64,000 bases of DNA, taken from the NCBI RefSeq assembly GCF_013359755.1, contig NZ_JABMCJ010000072.1:124001-188000 (forward strand). Direction: 5' to 3'. Below are positions 29,085 to 38,675 of the stretch, piece after piece. The DNA is from Tardiphaga robiniae (GTDB taxonomy: Bacteria; Pseudomonadota; Alphaproteobacteria; Rhizobiales; Xanthobacteraceae). Position 1 is the stretch's first letter. Each line of letters opens with the position of its first letter. The position numbers were made by a program, and so were the translations under genes. Below the pieces are notes generated by a model, which did no database searches, had not been told where the DNA came from, and worked only from the letters and a program-made list of their open reading frames with translations.

Positions 29085-30560
29085 TTATTTTTTCGCTGCA
29101 GATGGCTTCACACCGAGAATCTGCGCCATTTTCGCGATCAGGCGCGTCGCATCGGTGGGCTTGAGGCGGCCGTAGCCCAATACGAGGCCGGCATAGATCG
29201 GCGTCTCCAGATGGTTCTGCGATAGCGGCTGCACGTGGAGACCCGCTTGCTTCAACAACCGTGCCGCCTCCACATCGCTCATCCGCGCCTTCAGGCGCTC
29301 GGTGAACAGAGCGACGAGATGAAGACCGGTTGCGCAGGGAGCGACGGTGAGATCATCAGGCAAATACTGACGGATCGCATCCATCAGGGCCTTCTGCCGC
29401 TCCGCATAGACTTTTCGCATGCGGCGGAGATGGCGCAGCAGATGGCCCTCGCGCATGAATTCGGCGAGCGCGCGCTGGCCGATGCCGGAACTGTGCACGT
29501 CGATACGCGCGCGGCCCTTGGTGAAGATCTCGACGAAGCGCTCCGGCGCGACGATATAGCCCAGGCGCAAGCTCGGCATCATGATCTTGGAGAAGGTGCC
29601 GAGATAGATCACGCGCTGCTCGCGGTCGAGCGACTTCAGCGACGCGATCATGCTGTCCTGATGTCGGAACTCGGAATTGTAGTCGTCCTCGACAATCCAG
29701 ACATCGTTGCGATTGGCCCAGTCGAGCAATTCCAGCCGCCGCTCCAACCCCATGCTGACGCCGAGCGGATATTGATGCGACGGCGTCACCACGATCAGCT
29801 TCGCCTTCGGCGCGCGGCGAATGCCCTCGGTGACGCACAGCCCCTTGTCGTCCACCGGTATCGGCACCAGTTTACCGCCCGCCGCTGTCAGCGACCACTG
29901 CGCCTCGACGAAGCCCGGTTCCTCCACCCAAACTTCGTCGCCATGATCGAGGATCATGCGGCTGCACAGGTCGAGCGCGCTGGAAGTGCCCGAGGTCACG
30001 ACGATCTGCTCAGGCGTGCAGACGAGACCACGTACCGCGCCGAGGAAATCCGCGATCTCGCGCCGAAGCTCGGGAAGCCCGGCCGGGGACAAATCGAGGC
30101 ATTCCTCCTTGTCGGGTTGCAGCGACGTCTGGCGCAGCAACCGAGCCCAGTCGCCGAACGGAAAGGTCGAGATATCGGGCGCACCGGGGCTGAAATCGGA
30201 CGCCCAATTGGTCTCATAGGTGAAGCCAATCAGCGACTGCCAGCGCTGAGAGATGGGACCGGCGATACGAGAGGTATCCGCAGACACGTCCACCGGCGAT
30301 GCCGCGTTGCGGCTCACTGCGGCGACCGAGACACCGCCGCGCGGCATCGATTCCAGATAGCCTTCGGCGTAGAGGATGTCCCAGGCACTCAACACCACCA
30401 TGCGCGAGCAACCAAGCTCGCGCGCAATCTCCCGCGAACCGAGAAACTGGGTGCCCGCCGGCAGCGTCCCGTGCAGAATCCCGTCGCGCATCTGCGCCGC
30501 GATTTGCTGGGGCAATGCAACTGACGAAGCCCGGTCAAGACGGATGCCCGCCAGCGACAT
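29085..30560 (-). CDS. MocR/PdxR-type PLP-dependent transcriptional regulator
   Basis: About 491 residues from ATG 30560 (MSLAGIRLDR), which has GAGGAGGCGG directly upstream. An N-terminal GntR winged helix (GSREIARELGCSRMVV) is followed by a fold type I aminotransferase domain with the PLP lysine in GTFSKIMMPSLRLGY. MocR proteins sense amines or amino acids through PLP chemistry and often control neighbouring aminotransferase or transporter genes. It lies upstream of the cluster in the same direction and is its likely regulator. Confidence 0.93.
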   Translation of the reverse strand: MSLAGIRLDRASSVALPQQIAAQMRDGILHGTLPAGTQFLGSREIARELGCSRMVVLSAWDILYAEGYLESMPRGGVSVAAVSRNAASPVDVSADTSRIAGPISQRWQSLIGFTYETNWASDFSPGAPDISTFPFGDWARLLRQTSLQPDKEECLDLSPAGLPELRREIADFLGAVRGLVCTPEQIVVTSGTSSALDLCSRMILDHGDEVWVEEPGFVEAQWSLTAAGGKLVPIPVDDKGLCVTEGIRRAPKAKLIVVTPSHQYPLGVSMGLERRLELLDWANRNDVWIVEDDYNSEFRHQDSMIASLKSLDREQRVIYLGTFSKIMMPSLRLGYIVAPERFVEIFTKGRARIDVHSSGIGQRALAEFMREGHLLRHLRRMRKVYAERQKALMDAIRQYLPDDLTVAPCATGLHLVALFTERLKARMSDVEAARLLKQAGLHVQPLSQNHLETPIYAGLVLGYGRLKPTDATRLIAKMAQILGVKPSAAKK

Positions 30561-30796
30561 CCGCCTCCTCTGGCCAGTGGAATTCTGCATGCGAAACGGG
30601 GCCCGGACAAACGATCAAGATGAATGCGACCGAACACGTAGCAGCACGGAAGGCTGGACGTCCACATCGCCCGTACAACCCCGATGGCCGAGCTCGCCAG
30701 GCGCCCTGCACACGGGTTGAGATCGGAGCCAAGACGCTTCCAGCCGCTAAAATCTCGATCGCAAAGCGGACAAGCCAACCATTGCTGATTCCGAAG

Positions 30797-31903
30797 TCAG
30801 AAACTCTGGGTAGTCCAAGAGACGAGCTCTTTGGCAAGGCTTGAGAAAGCGGAGTCGAAAGCCCGAACGGTTCCTGGTGCATCCAGCTTTTCGATCCTCT
30901 GGCTCTGGCGAAATATCCGTGAAGCCATGACCTTTCCATCCTTATCCAGAATCTTTGTAGACAACTCAATTTCTGCCGCAGGTGTTTCATCAGGCCCAAC
31001 GTCAAATCGTCTGACATCGATCAAAAGCTGATAATCGGGCTGAACGCCGTCCAGCGGCCGCGTGGGTGCATGTGTTACGTCGTAGTTTTCGAAACTCTCC
31101 AAGATCTTCGCCTGGATGAGCTTGGGGATGCTGTCTGCCCACTGCGCATCGGGGAAGGCCGCCGTGTCCTTGGGCTGCGAAAACAAGAATCGTTGCGTCT
31201 GCAAAAGGACGACAGCTGTTGGCTCGGGTATCGCGAACTGCCCCTTAAGTATTTTGGTTGGTGCCGGGAAATCAACAGCAGCGCGAAGATTATAGGTCAC
31301 CTTAGATACCGGAGAAGCGCCGCCGCCCGTCATTCGCTCCAGACCGCTGACAATTCCGTCGAGCTTTCCAGTGTTGCGAGCGAGTCCTTCTGAGAACACT
31401 TGAAGATTGGCGATCGTGCTTTTGAGCGGCGCGGCATTGTCCGCCAGAACGCCGTCGACCCGCCCAAGGGCATCGCGTGCCGCTTGTGTCATACTGCGGC
31501 CAGCGCCGGGTTCGGCTACCAGCATCGTCACGGGAGCGGAATTCGTCAACAATTTACCTCCCTCCAATGCGATTACCGGCACCCCCGTCAGTCCCTGGAA
31601 GTCCAATCCCACCTTTGTGTCACGGCGAACGGGAGTGGTGTTCACAACCGAGATGCTTGCATTGACGCGACTGGGGCTATCGGCCGCCAAATCGAGACGC
31701 GTCACCTCCCCTACGCGAATGCCGTTAAAGAGCACCGCGGCGCCCACCAGCAGACCCGGCACAGAGCCGTCGAACTGAATCTGATAGGTAGTCCGCGGAC
31801 CTGAATTTCCGGTGCTATGCAGCCAGAATATAAAGCCGAATACCGCAGCGATAGCTGCGAGAACGAATGCGCCGACGATGACGAAAGGAGCGCGCGTTTC
31901 CAT
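30797..31903 (-). CDS. MCE (MlaD) protein fused to a PqiC-like auxiliary domain
   Basis: 368 residues. One N-terminal membrane segment (8-28), an MCE domain at about 39-116 (LLVGAAVLFNGIRVGEV), a helical linker, and from about 204 an ABC_trans_aux/PqiC-like domain (YNLRAAVDFP, YQLLIDVRRFD, AAEIELSTKILDKDGKV). The auxiliary domain is usually a separate lipoprotein; here it has no lipobox because it is tethered. The protein would form the periplasmic lipid shuttle or tunnel of the ABC transporter encoded just upstream. Confidence 0.88.
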   Translation of the reverse strand: METRAPFVIVGAFVLAAIAAVFGFIFWLHSTGNSGPRTTYQIQFDGSVPGLLVGAAVLFNGIRVGEVTRLDLAADSPSRVNASISVVNTTPVRRDTKVGLDFQGLTGVPVIALEGGKLLTNSAPVTMLVAEPGAGRSMTQAARDALGRVDGVLADNAAPLKSTIANLQVFSEGLARNTGKLDGIVSGLERMTGGGASPVSKVTYNLRAAVDFPAPTKILKGQFAIPEPTAVVLLQTQRFLFSQPKDTAAFPDAQWADSIPKLIQAKILESFENYDVTHAPTRPLDGVQPDYQLLIDVRRFDVGPDETPAAEIELSTKILDKDGKVMASRIFRQSQRIEKLDAPGTVRAFDSAFSSLAKELVSWTTQSF

Positions 31904-31904
31904 A

Positions 31905-32684
31905 TCAAATCGCCTTTGGTTGGAGCATGAGGGAGCGCTTGCCGTGGAAATAAGCCTTAACCCATGGATGCTCGGATCGAAGCAGCTCGCTCATCGGTCC
32001 GATCGTGACGATTTTTCCATCAGCCAGGGCGGCAACGCGATCACAAACGGTATTCAGACTGGCGAGATCGTGCGTGACCATGAAGACCGTGAGTCCCAGC
32101 GTCTTCTGCAACGTCTTGATCAGCGTATCGAAATCGCCAGCTGCGATAGGATCGAGGCCGGAAGTCGGTTCATCGAGAAAGACGATGGCCGGATCCAGCG
32201 CCAATGCGCGTGCAAGCGCGACTCGCTTTGTCATGCCGCCGGAAAGTTCCGACGGAAACTTGGCACCGTCTTCCGGCGCGAGACCCACCATTTCCAGCTT
32301 GGCACTCGCAATCTCGGTCATGAGCTCGTCCGAGAGCGTTGCATTCTCGCGAAGTGGAAACTCGACGTTCTGCAATGCCGTAAGTGACGAGAACAGTGCC
32401 CCCTGCTGAAACAACACTCCCCATTTTGCAGCGACATCCCTTGTCCGGCGCCCGGGCGTCAGACCGATATCGCTCCCCATGACCTCGATCTTTCCGCTAT
32501 TCCGCTCAATCAAACCAATCACGGTCCGCATCAGCACCGATTTCCCGCCACCGGAGGCACCGACCAGCCCCAGGATTTCGCCGCGCCGAACATCGAGTGA
32601 AAGACGATCGATGACGATATGGCGACCGAAACCGACAACTAGGTCCTCAACATGAATGGCAAGATGTGTATCTGTCTCCTGCAT
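31905..32684 (-). CDS. mlaF: Lipid ABC transporter ATP-binding protein (MlaF type)
   Basis: 259 residues. Walker A GASGGGKS, signature LSGGMTKR and Walker B IVFLDEPTSGLD. LSGGM, the R-A-LALAR-like turn and the neighbours place it with MlaF/TtgA-type ATPases that drive phospholipid movement between membranes. It sits between the permease gene (2 bases) and the MCE gene (1 base), so the three are one operon. Confidence 0.93.
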   Translation of the reverse strand: MQETDTHLAIHVEDLVVGFGRHIVIDRLSLDVRRGEILGLVGASGGGKSVLMRTVIGLIERNSGKIEVMGSDIGLTPGRRTRDVAAKWGVLFQQGALFSSLTALQNVEFPLRENATLSDELMTEIASAKLEMVGLAPEDGAKFPSELSGGMTKRVALARALALDPAIVFLDEPTSGLDPIAAGDFDTLIKTLQKTLGLTVFMVTHDLASLNTVCDRVAALADGKIVTIGPMSELLRSEHPWVKAYFHGKRSLMLQPKAI

Positions 32685-32686
32685 CG

Positions 32687-33820
32687 CTACATTCCTATCG
32701 ATGCGAAGAACACGGCGAATAGTCCGTCGAGAACGATGACGAGAAAGATCGATTTGACGACGGATGTCGTTGTTTGTTTGCCTAGGGATTCAGCGCTCCC
32801 TTTTACGCGGAGCCCCTCACTACATGCGACGATCCCGATCACCAGCGCCATGAATGGTGCCTTGATGATACCCACTTCGAAATGCGTCACCGAAATCGCC
32901 TCATGTAACCGGGCTATGAATGTTACCGGCGACATTCTCCCATAAAACCATGCGACGAGGCCTCCCCCGTAAAGCGCCGCGACCGCCCCCACGAAGGCTA
33001 GGATCGGCAACGCGACGATCAACGCGACGACGCGAGGCAGGATCAGCACATCGACCGGATCAAGACCCATCGTCGATAGAGCATCAATCTCCTCGCGCAT
33101 CTTCATGGAGCCCAGTTCAGCGGTGTAGGCGCTCCCGGATCTTCCGGCGACCATGATTGCAACGATCAAAACCCCGAGTTCACGCAACACCAGGATCCCG
33201 ACCATATCGACTACATATGCCTCCGCGCCGAACTTGCGGAAGTGGAAGATACCCTGCTGTGCGATGATGGCACCGATCAGAAATGTGATCAGGACCACGA
33301 TCGGGAGCGCCTGCCAGCCAACCCGATAGATCTGGTACACCAGCGATGTCAGCCGAAACGATCTCGGGCGGCGAAGCACACCGACAGCGGCCAGGCAAAT
33401 CGCGCCGAGCATTTGAAGGAAAGCCGACAGATCCAGAACTGCAGCCAGCGCCGCCCGACCCAGCATTTCCAATCTGTCGGCGATGGAGTTACGCTCTGTG
33501 GGATCCGGATTACGTCGTCGATTGACCTGTCTCAATTCCTCGATCAGATCGATATAGTCTTCTGCAGCTCCCACAATGTGCGCGCGTTGGCCGCCGCTGG
33601 CCAAATGTCGCGATAATCGCTCGATCAGCCAAGCGCCCAACATGTCGAGCTCCCGGACGCCGGACATGTTCACGGTTACCGACCGTGCCCGCGCGAGCTG
33701 CGGCGCTATGCTGGCAGATAGTTGCTCCAGAGTTGCCGCATTGACGACGGTCCAACTTCCTGTCGGGCGTAATTCGAGCTCATCGCCACTGGCGCTGGCT
33801 ATCAGCAAAGGTGCACTCAC
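32687..33820 (-). CDS. mlaE: Lipid ABC transporter permease (MlaE type) with N-terminal STAS domain
   Basis: 377 residues. Residues 1 to about 115 are a STAS-like domain (VTVNMSGVRELDMLGAW). The rest is a MlaE permease with GRSGSAYTAELGSMKMREEIDAL and DPVDVLILPRV, and several membrane segments. STAS-MlaE fusions are known in Proteobacteria, where MlaB is otherwise separate. First gene of the three-gene lipid transport operon. Confidence 0.93.
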   Translation of the reverse strand: MSAPLLIASASGDELELRPTGSWTVVNAATLEQLSASIAPQLARARSVTVNMSGVRELDMLGAWLIERLSRHLASGGQRAHIVGAAEDYIDLIEELRQVNRRRNPDPTERNSIADRLEMLGRAALAAVLDLSAFLQMLGAICLAAVGVLRRPRSFRLTSLVYQIYRVGWQALPIVVLITFLIGAIIAQQGIFHFRKFGAEAYVVDMVGILVLRELGVLIVAIMVAGRSGSAYTAELGSMKMREEIDALSTMGLDPVDVLILPRVVALIVALPILAFVGAVAALYGGGLVAWFYGRMSPVTFIARLHEAISVTHFEVGIIKAPFMALVIGIVACSEGLRVKGSAESLGKQTTTSVVKSIFLVIVLDGLFAVFFASIGM

Positions 33821-34012
33821 GACGATCTCCTGCGCTTATGCCAAAATAGGCCAGTGGAGGCGCCATCGAGCATCGTCAGCAGGACGACACGCGGGTTGAA
33901 GTGGAGGCTACATGTTGGGTGACACGGATCGCCCTCAAATCATACAACGAAGTTCCTTCAGCCTGATCACCGGAACGAAACTCCGTTTATCGTCGGCCTG
34001 TAACTTATCTTC

Positions 34013-34037
34013 GGAACTTACGCCGCTCTGGCGGTTT
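34013..34037 (+). promoter_or_regulatory. Candidate EcfG (general stress) promoter
   Basis: GGAAC (34013-34017), then 16 bases, then GTTT (34034-34037). This fits the alphaproteobacterial EcfG consensus GGAAC-N16/17-GTT. It lies about 220 bases before the eRF1-like gene at 34259 and faces it. Confidence 0.4.
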
Positions 34038-34107
34038 GGATGAAGTGAACTAGATCATCACGCGCGTTCTGGTCTTTTTCCATTAGATCGTTTCTGACGT
34101 GACGGCT

Positions 34108-34125
34108 GTTTGACGTATGTCAAAC
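34108..34125 (+). promoter_or_regulatory. Fnr/FixK-type operator
   Basis: A perfect dyad GTTTGAC-GTAT-GTCAAAC, whose core TTGAC-N4-GTCAA fits the TTG-N8-CAA consensus of Crp/Fnr-family sites such as FixK boxes. Its centre at 34116.5 would activate transcription starting near 34158 in a class II arrangement, about 100 bases before the eRF1-like gene and the phosphoketolase/acetate kinase genes. Confidence 0.65.
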
Positions 34126-34258
34126 GGCCGCTCGCCGTTTGCCGTACTGTTCTGCGACGATATTCTGCAACAGCAAGCATGTACCTGGCTTCTGCAGAGG
34201 ATAACACAGCTGCAAGAGCAAGTTAGACGCGAAAGCAAATCGCAAACAAGGAAACAGG

Positions 34259-34657
34259 ATGCATCATTATCATGCGGTCGTTTGGATCGACCATCGCGAA
34301 GCGAAGATATTCCATGTCGGCCTCACCGGGACAGATCAACTCGATCTTCATCCGACGTTCGAGACACGCCACATTCATCACAAGGCCAACGAAATCGGAA
34401 GCGGTCATGTCCACGAAGACAAGGGGCTGATGAAAGATGTGGCGGGCGCGGTGAGTGATGCCGGTGAGATTCTGATCATTGGTCCGGCGCAGGCGAAAAC
34501 CGAACTGGCGACCTATCTGCGAGAGCATACGCATATCGGCAGCCGCATTGTCGGCGTCGAGGCCGTTGACCATCCCACCGATGGCCAAATCGTCGCTTAC
34601 GCAAAGAAACACTTCAAGATCGGCACATTGCGCGGCGACGCGCCCGCAAGCCGCTGA
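34259..34657 (+). CDS. eRF1-domain-like 'translational machinery' protein
   Basis: 132 residues, [21 protein letters not shown]..., with [16 protein letters not shown], a nucleotide-fold-like [13 protein letters not shown] and a C-terminal [11 protein letters not shown]. This matches the small proteins annotated as translational machinery proteins in Bradyrhizobium relatives, related to the C-terminal domain of eRF1/Pelota and to baeRF proteins. Biochemical role unproven; ribosome-linked stress function is suggested by family. First gene after the Fnr-type box and EcfG-like promoter. Confidence 0.7.
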   Translation: MHHYHAVVWIDHREAKIFHVGLTGTDQLDLHPTFETRHIHHKANEIGSGHVHEDKGLMKDVAGAVSDAGEILIIGPAQAKTELATYLREHTHIGSRIVGVEAVDHPTDGQIVAYAKKHFKIGTLRGDAPASR

Positions 34658-34734
34658 AATTTACGGCAAAGCTATTGCGAATATTGGCGGCAAATATTTT
34701 GCCGCTGCGCGGCGACTGGATCAAGGTGCAGCAT

Positions 34735-37137
34735 ATGCCACGTTATGGAGAAGCTTTCCTCAGTACCGGCGAGGTGCAATTGATTGATCGCTATTGGCGC
34801 GCCGCAAATTACCTGTCGGTGGGTCAGATATATCTGCTCGACAACGCCCTGCTGCGCGAGCCGTTGCGCAAGGACCACATCAAGCCCCGGCTGCTCGGCC
34901 ATTGGGGAACCACGCCTGGGCTAAACTTCATCTACGCGCACCTGAATCGCGTTATTCGAGCCCACGACCTCGACATGATCTATATCTGCGGCCCCGGCCA
35001 TGGCGGCCCGGGGATGGTAGCAAATACATATCTGGAGGGTACCTATAGCGAGGTCTATCCGGACATTACCCAGGACGAAGACGGACTGCAGAAACTGTTT
35101 CGACAGTTCTCGTTTCCGGGCGGCATTCCCAGTCATGCGGCTCCGGAAACTCCCGGTTCCATCCATGAAGGCGGCGAACTCGGCTATGCGCTGATACACG
35201 CCTATGGCGCAGCCTTCGACAATCCCGACCTGATCGTCACCTGTGTCGTCGGAGACGGAGAAGCGGAGACAGGCCCCCTCGCCGCGTCATGGCACTCCAA
35301 CAAGTTCTTGAGCCCGAAGCATGACGGCGCGGTACTGCCCATTCTTCATCTCAACGGTTACAAAATTGCCAGTCCCACCGTGATGGGACGGATGAGCGAC
35401 GACGAAATACGCCATCTGTTTCATGGCTACGGTCATGAACCGATGTTCGTCGAGGGCAGCGATCCCGCCATGATGCACCCGTTGATGGCACACACGCTTG
35501 AGCGCGCGATCGACAGGATTCGTGCGATCCAGGCTTCCGCTCGTGACGGTCGCGCAACGGTGGATCGGCCGAAATGGCCCATGATCGTCATGCGCAGTCC
35601 AAAGGGCTGGACCGGCCCCAAGGAAGTCGACGGCTTGAAGGTCGAAGGTTTCTGGCGCGCTCACCAGGTACCGATTGTCAATCCGCGCGGCAATCCCGAA
35701 CATCTCAGTCTGCTCGAAGAATGGATGCGCAGCTACCGGATCGACGATCTGTTCGACAAAGCCGGCCGGCTGCTACCTGAGTTGCAGGCTCTGGCGCCGC
35801 AGGGGCGCCGGCGCATGGGAGCGAATCCTCATGCCAACGGCGGTTTGCTGAAGCGCGAGCTGAAGCTGCCCGACTTCCGCGACTACGCCATCGATGTTCC
35901 CCATCCCGGCGGGACCGAAGGCGAAGCGACCCGCGTGATGGGGCAATTCCTGCGCGACGTCATCAAGCTGAACGCAGCTGCGCGCAACTTTCGCATCATG
36001 GGTCCAGACGAGACAGCATCCAACAGGCTCGACGCGGTATTCGACGTGACCGAGCGCGTCTGGATGGAAGGAATCGAGCCGTATGATGTCCACCTCGCCC
36101 AGGACGGCCGGGTGATGGAAGTGCTCAGCGAGCATCTTTGCCAGGGCTGGCTGGAAGGCTATCTGCTGACCGGCCGCCACGGACTGCTGTCCTGTTATGA
36201 GGCCTTCATCCACATCGTTGATTCAATGTTCAATCAGCACGCCAAATGGCTGAAAGTTTCCCGGGCGCTACCCTGGCGACACCCCGTTGCCTCTCTCAAC
36301 TATCTTCTGACATCCCATGTCTGGCGCCAGGACCACAACGGCTTCAGTCATCAGGATCCGGGCTTTGTCGACCTGGTTGCCAACAAGAAGGCCGATATCG
36401 TCCGGATCTACTTCCCGCCCGACGCAAACACCCTGCTCTGGATCGCCGATCACGTGCTTCGGACGTATGACCGCATCAACGTCATCGTTGCCGGCAAGCA
36501 GCCGTCGCCGCAATGGCTCGGCATCGAGGAAGCTGCGACTCATTGCGATGCCGGAATCGGTATCTGGCCATGGGCTGGCACCGAAGACACAGGCAGCGAA
36601 CCGGATGTCGTGATGGCCTGTTGTGGCGACGTGCCTACCCTGGAAACCATGGCCGCGGTGGACCTATTGCGGCAGGCCGTACCCGACTTGAAGATCCGTG
36701 TCGTCAACATCGTTGATTTGATGACGTTGCAACCCAAGACGCAGCACCCGCACGGACTGGATGACCGGGACTTTGATGGCATGTTCACCCGGGACAAGCC
36801 CGTGATCTTCGCCTTTCACGGTTATCCCAACCTGATCCACCGCCTGACCTATAGCCGCGCCAACCATGCCGGCATGCATGTGCACGGCTTCGAGGAAGAA
36901 GGGACGACGACCACACCGTTCGACATGGTGGTACTGAACCGGCTCGACCGCTTCCATCTCGCCATCGATGTCATCGAACGCGTTCCTCGCCTCGGCATCA
37001 CAGCAGCGGCGATCAAGCAGCAGTTTCGCGACAAGCTGCTGGAGCACACAACTTATGTGCGCGCCCATGGCGAAGACATGCCGCAGATTCGCGATTGGAG
37101 CTGGCCAGACCGCTTCCCCAAGCACACCGCCGACTGA
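34735..37137 (+). CDS. xfp: Phosphoketolase (xylulose-5-P/fructose-6-P)
   Basis: 800 residues from ATG 34735 ([14 protein letters not shown]), which has AAGGTG 8 bases upstream; the TTG at 34675 lacks a site. HWGTTPG at 56-62, GPGHGGP at 86-92 and the thiamine-binding [15 protein letters not shown] at 173-187 are intact. It splits xylulose-5-phosphate or fructose-6-phosphate with phosphate into acetyl phosphate and a shorter sugar phosphate. The acetate kinase gene follows by 9 bases. Confidence 0.96.
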   Translation: MPRYGEAFLSTGEVQLIDRYWRAANYLSVGQIYLLDNALLREPLRKDHIKPRLLGHWGTTPGLNFIYAHLNRVIRAHDLDMIYICGPGHGGPGMVANTYLEGTYSEVYPDITQDEDGLQKLFRQFSFPGGIPSHAAPETPGSIHEGGELGYALIHAYGAAFDNPDLIVTCVVGDGEAETGPLAASWHSNKFLSPKHDGAVLPILHLNGYKIASPTVMGRMSDDEIRHLFHGYGHEPMFVEGSDPAMMHPLMAHTLERAIDRIRAIQASARDGRATVDRPKWPMIVMRSPKGWTGPKEVDGLKVEGFWRAHQVPIVNPRGNPEHLSLLEEWMRSYRIDDLFDKAGRLLPELQALAPQGRRRMGANPHANGGLLKRELKLPDFRDYAIDVPHPGGTEGEATRVMGQFLRDVIKLNAAARNFRIMGPDETASNRLDAVFDVTERVWMEGIEPYDVHLAQDGRVMEVLSEHLCQGWLEGYLLTGRHGLLSCYEAFIHIVDSMFNQHAKWLKVSRALPWRHPVASLNYLLTSHVWRQDHNGFSHQDPGFVDLVANKKADIVRIYFPPDANTLLWIADHVLRTYDRINVIVAGKQPSPQWLGIEEAATHCDAGIGIWPWAGTEDTGSEPDVVMACCGDVPTLETMAAVDLLRQAVPDLKIRVVNIVDLMTLQPKTQHPHGLDDRDFDGMFTRDKPVIFAFHGYPNLIHRLTYSRANHAGMHVHGFEEEGTTTTPFDMVVLNRLDRFHLAIDVIERVPRLGITAAAIKQQFRDKLLEHTTYVRAHGEDMPQIRDWSWPDRFPKHTAD

Positions 37138-37146
37138 GGACAAGCG

Positions 37147-38346
37147 ATGCCTGATGCCGTCCTTGTCGTGAATTCCGGCTCCTCAAGCATTAAGCTTGCG
37201 CTATTCGATATCGTATCAGATGGAGAGCCGAGATTGCTCTGCCGGGGGAGTCTGGACGAGCACGACGCCGAGCCGCGCCTGACGATCAGGGAGACCGACG
37301 GGGCCATTCTCTATGATCGGCATCGCAAGGTCGCGGACGGCCACGGAGAAGAACTGCTGCTTGATGCGTTGAATTGGGTCGATGGCTATCTTGCCAGTGA
37401 CGATCTGGTTGCAGTTGGTCATCGCGTTGTCCATGGCGGATTGGCCTTCGCAGCGCCGGTTCGATTGACGGGATCGATAGTCAATGAGCTTGAAAAACTG
37501 ACACCGATAGCGCCACTGCATCAGCCACGCTGTCTATCGCCGATACGTGCGATCATGACCGAAAGGCCGGAACTGCCCCAAATCGCCTGCTTCGACACGG
37601 CGTTCCACCACTCACTTCCCGCCTCCGCCACCCGCTTTGCCATTCCACGCCAGCTCCATGACGCCGGCATCCGCCGCTATGGATTTCACGGCCTATCATT
37701 CGAGTTCATTGCCGGACGATTCCTGGAACTCTCACCATCTTGCGCCGAGAAACGATGCGTTGTCGCGCATCTGGGTAGCGGCGCCAGCCTATGCGCCATG
37801 CGTGGAGGCGCCAGTATCGACACCACGATGGGCTTCACACCGCTCGACGGCCTGGTGATGGCTACCCGCTGCGGCGCCATTGATCCCGGCGTGCTCCTCT
37901 ATCTGCAGCAAGAGCGCGGAATGTCGGCAACCGACCTCGAAAATCTGCTCTATCGAGAATCCGGGCTACTTGGAGTGTCGGGACTATCAGGCGACATGCG
38001 AGCACTGCTTGCCAGCAAAGACCCGCATGCCTCCGACGCCATCGATCTGTTCGTGACGTCCATCGCCAGAGAAACAGCGATGATGGTCAATAGCCTTGGT
38101 GGCATGGAGTGCCTGATCTTCACAGGGGGGATTGGAGAGCACGCACAGGAAATTCGACGGCGCGTTTGCGAGCGGATGAGCTGGCTTGGCTTAACCGTCG
38201 ATGCAGACGCAAACGATGCAGGATCCGCGTGCATCAGCACTTGGGATAGCAGTGTTGAAATACGGATCATTCCGACGAACGAGGAATTGGTCATCGCGCG
38301 TTATTGCGTAAGGAACCTAGCTGATAGCATCTCCGATCCAGCCTAG
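37147..38346 (+). CDS. ackA: Acetate kinase
   Basis: 399 residues, normal length, with phosphate-binding NSGSSSIK at 9-16, GHRVVHGG, FHGLS and FTGGIGEH. It makes ATP and acetate from acetyl phosphate. The operon with phosphoketolase gives substrate-level ATP from sugar phosphates, useful under low oxygen, which fits the upstream Fnr-type box. Confidence 0.97.
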   Translation: MPDAVLVVNSGSSSIKLALFDIVSDGEPRLLCRGSLDEHDAEPRLTIRETDGAILYDRHRKVADGHGEELLLDALNWVDGYLASDDLVAVGHRVVHGGLAFAAPVRLTGSIVNELEKLTPIAPLHQPRCLSPIRAIMTERPELPQIACFDTAFHHSLPASATRFAIPRQLHDAGIRRYGFHGLSFEFIAGRFLELSPSCAEKRCVVAHLGSGASLCAMRGGASIDTTMGFTPLDGLVMATRCGAIDPGVLLYLQQERGMSATDLENLLYRESGLLGVSGLSGDMRALLASKDPHASDAIDLFVTSIARETAMMVNSLGGMECLIFTGGIGEHAQEIRRRVCERMSWLGLTVDADANDAGSACISTWDSSVEIRIIPTNEELVIARYCVRNLADSISDPA

Positions 38347-38425
38347 GAGATCCACCGTCTGCTTCAAACTACCGAGAGACATTCGACGGGCTACCCATCT
38401 GCACCATATAACCAACGAGGCCCCC

Positions 38426-38650
38426 ATGATAAATCTTGAAACATACGCACATGGCATCAGGGAAGCTCTGGACGAATGCCACGAGCACATGTCGCCTATG
38501 GAAGCTGGCGAACTGCAGATCGGCAAGCGCGCCAACGGTGCCGATTGGCAGGACATAACGGCCGAGACAATCGATCGGCACAAGAAGATGATCACCACTT
38601 ACGAAGGTATTTTGAAGGTGCTCTCTGCCAAGCTGCAGGGCAGTTTTTAA
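38426..38650 (+). CDS. Small hypothetical protein, 74 aa
   Basis: GAGG lies 8 bases before ATG 38426. The product (MINLETYAHGIREALDECHEH...) is all helical and charged. No family is recognised. It lies 80 bases after ackA and 26 bases before the GNAT gene, so it is probably part of the same transcript. Confidence 0.5.
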   Translation: MINLETYAHGIREALDECHEHMSPMEAGELQIGKRANGADWQDITAETIDRHKKMITTYEGILKVLSAKLQGSF

Positions 38651-38675
38651 TGCAGGATCGAGCCACGAGCCACAC

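Noticed and set aside
34675-34734. TTG start giving a 20-residue longer phosphoketolase
   Set aside because: No ribosome site, and phosphoketolases start close to the ATG at 34735.
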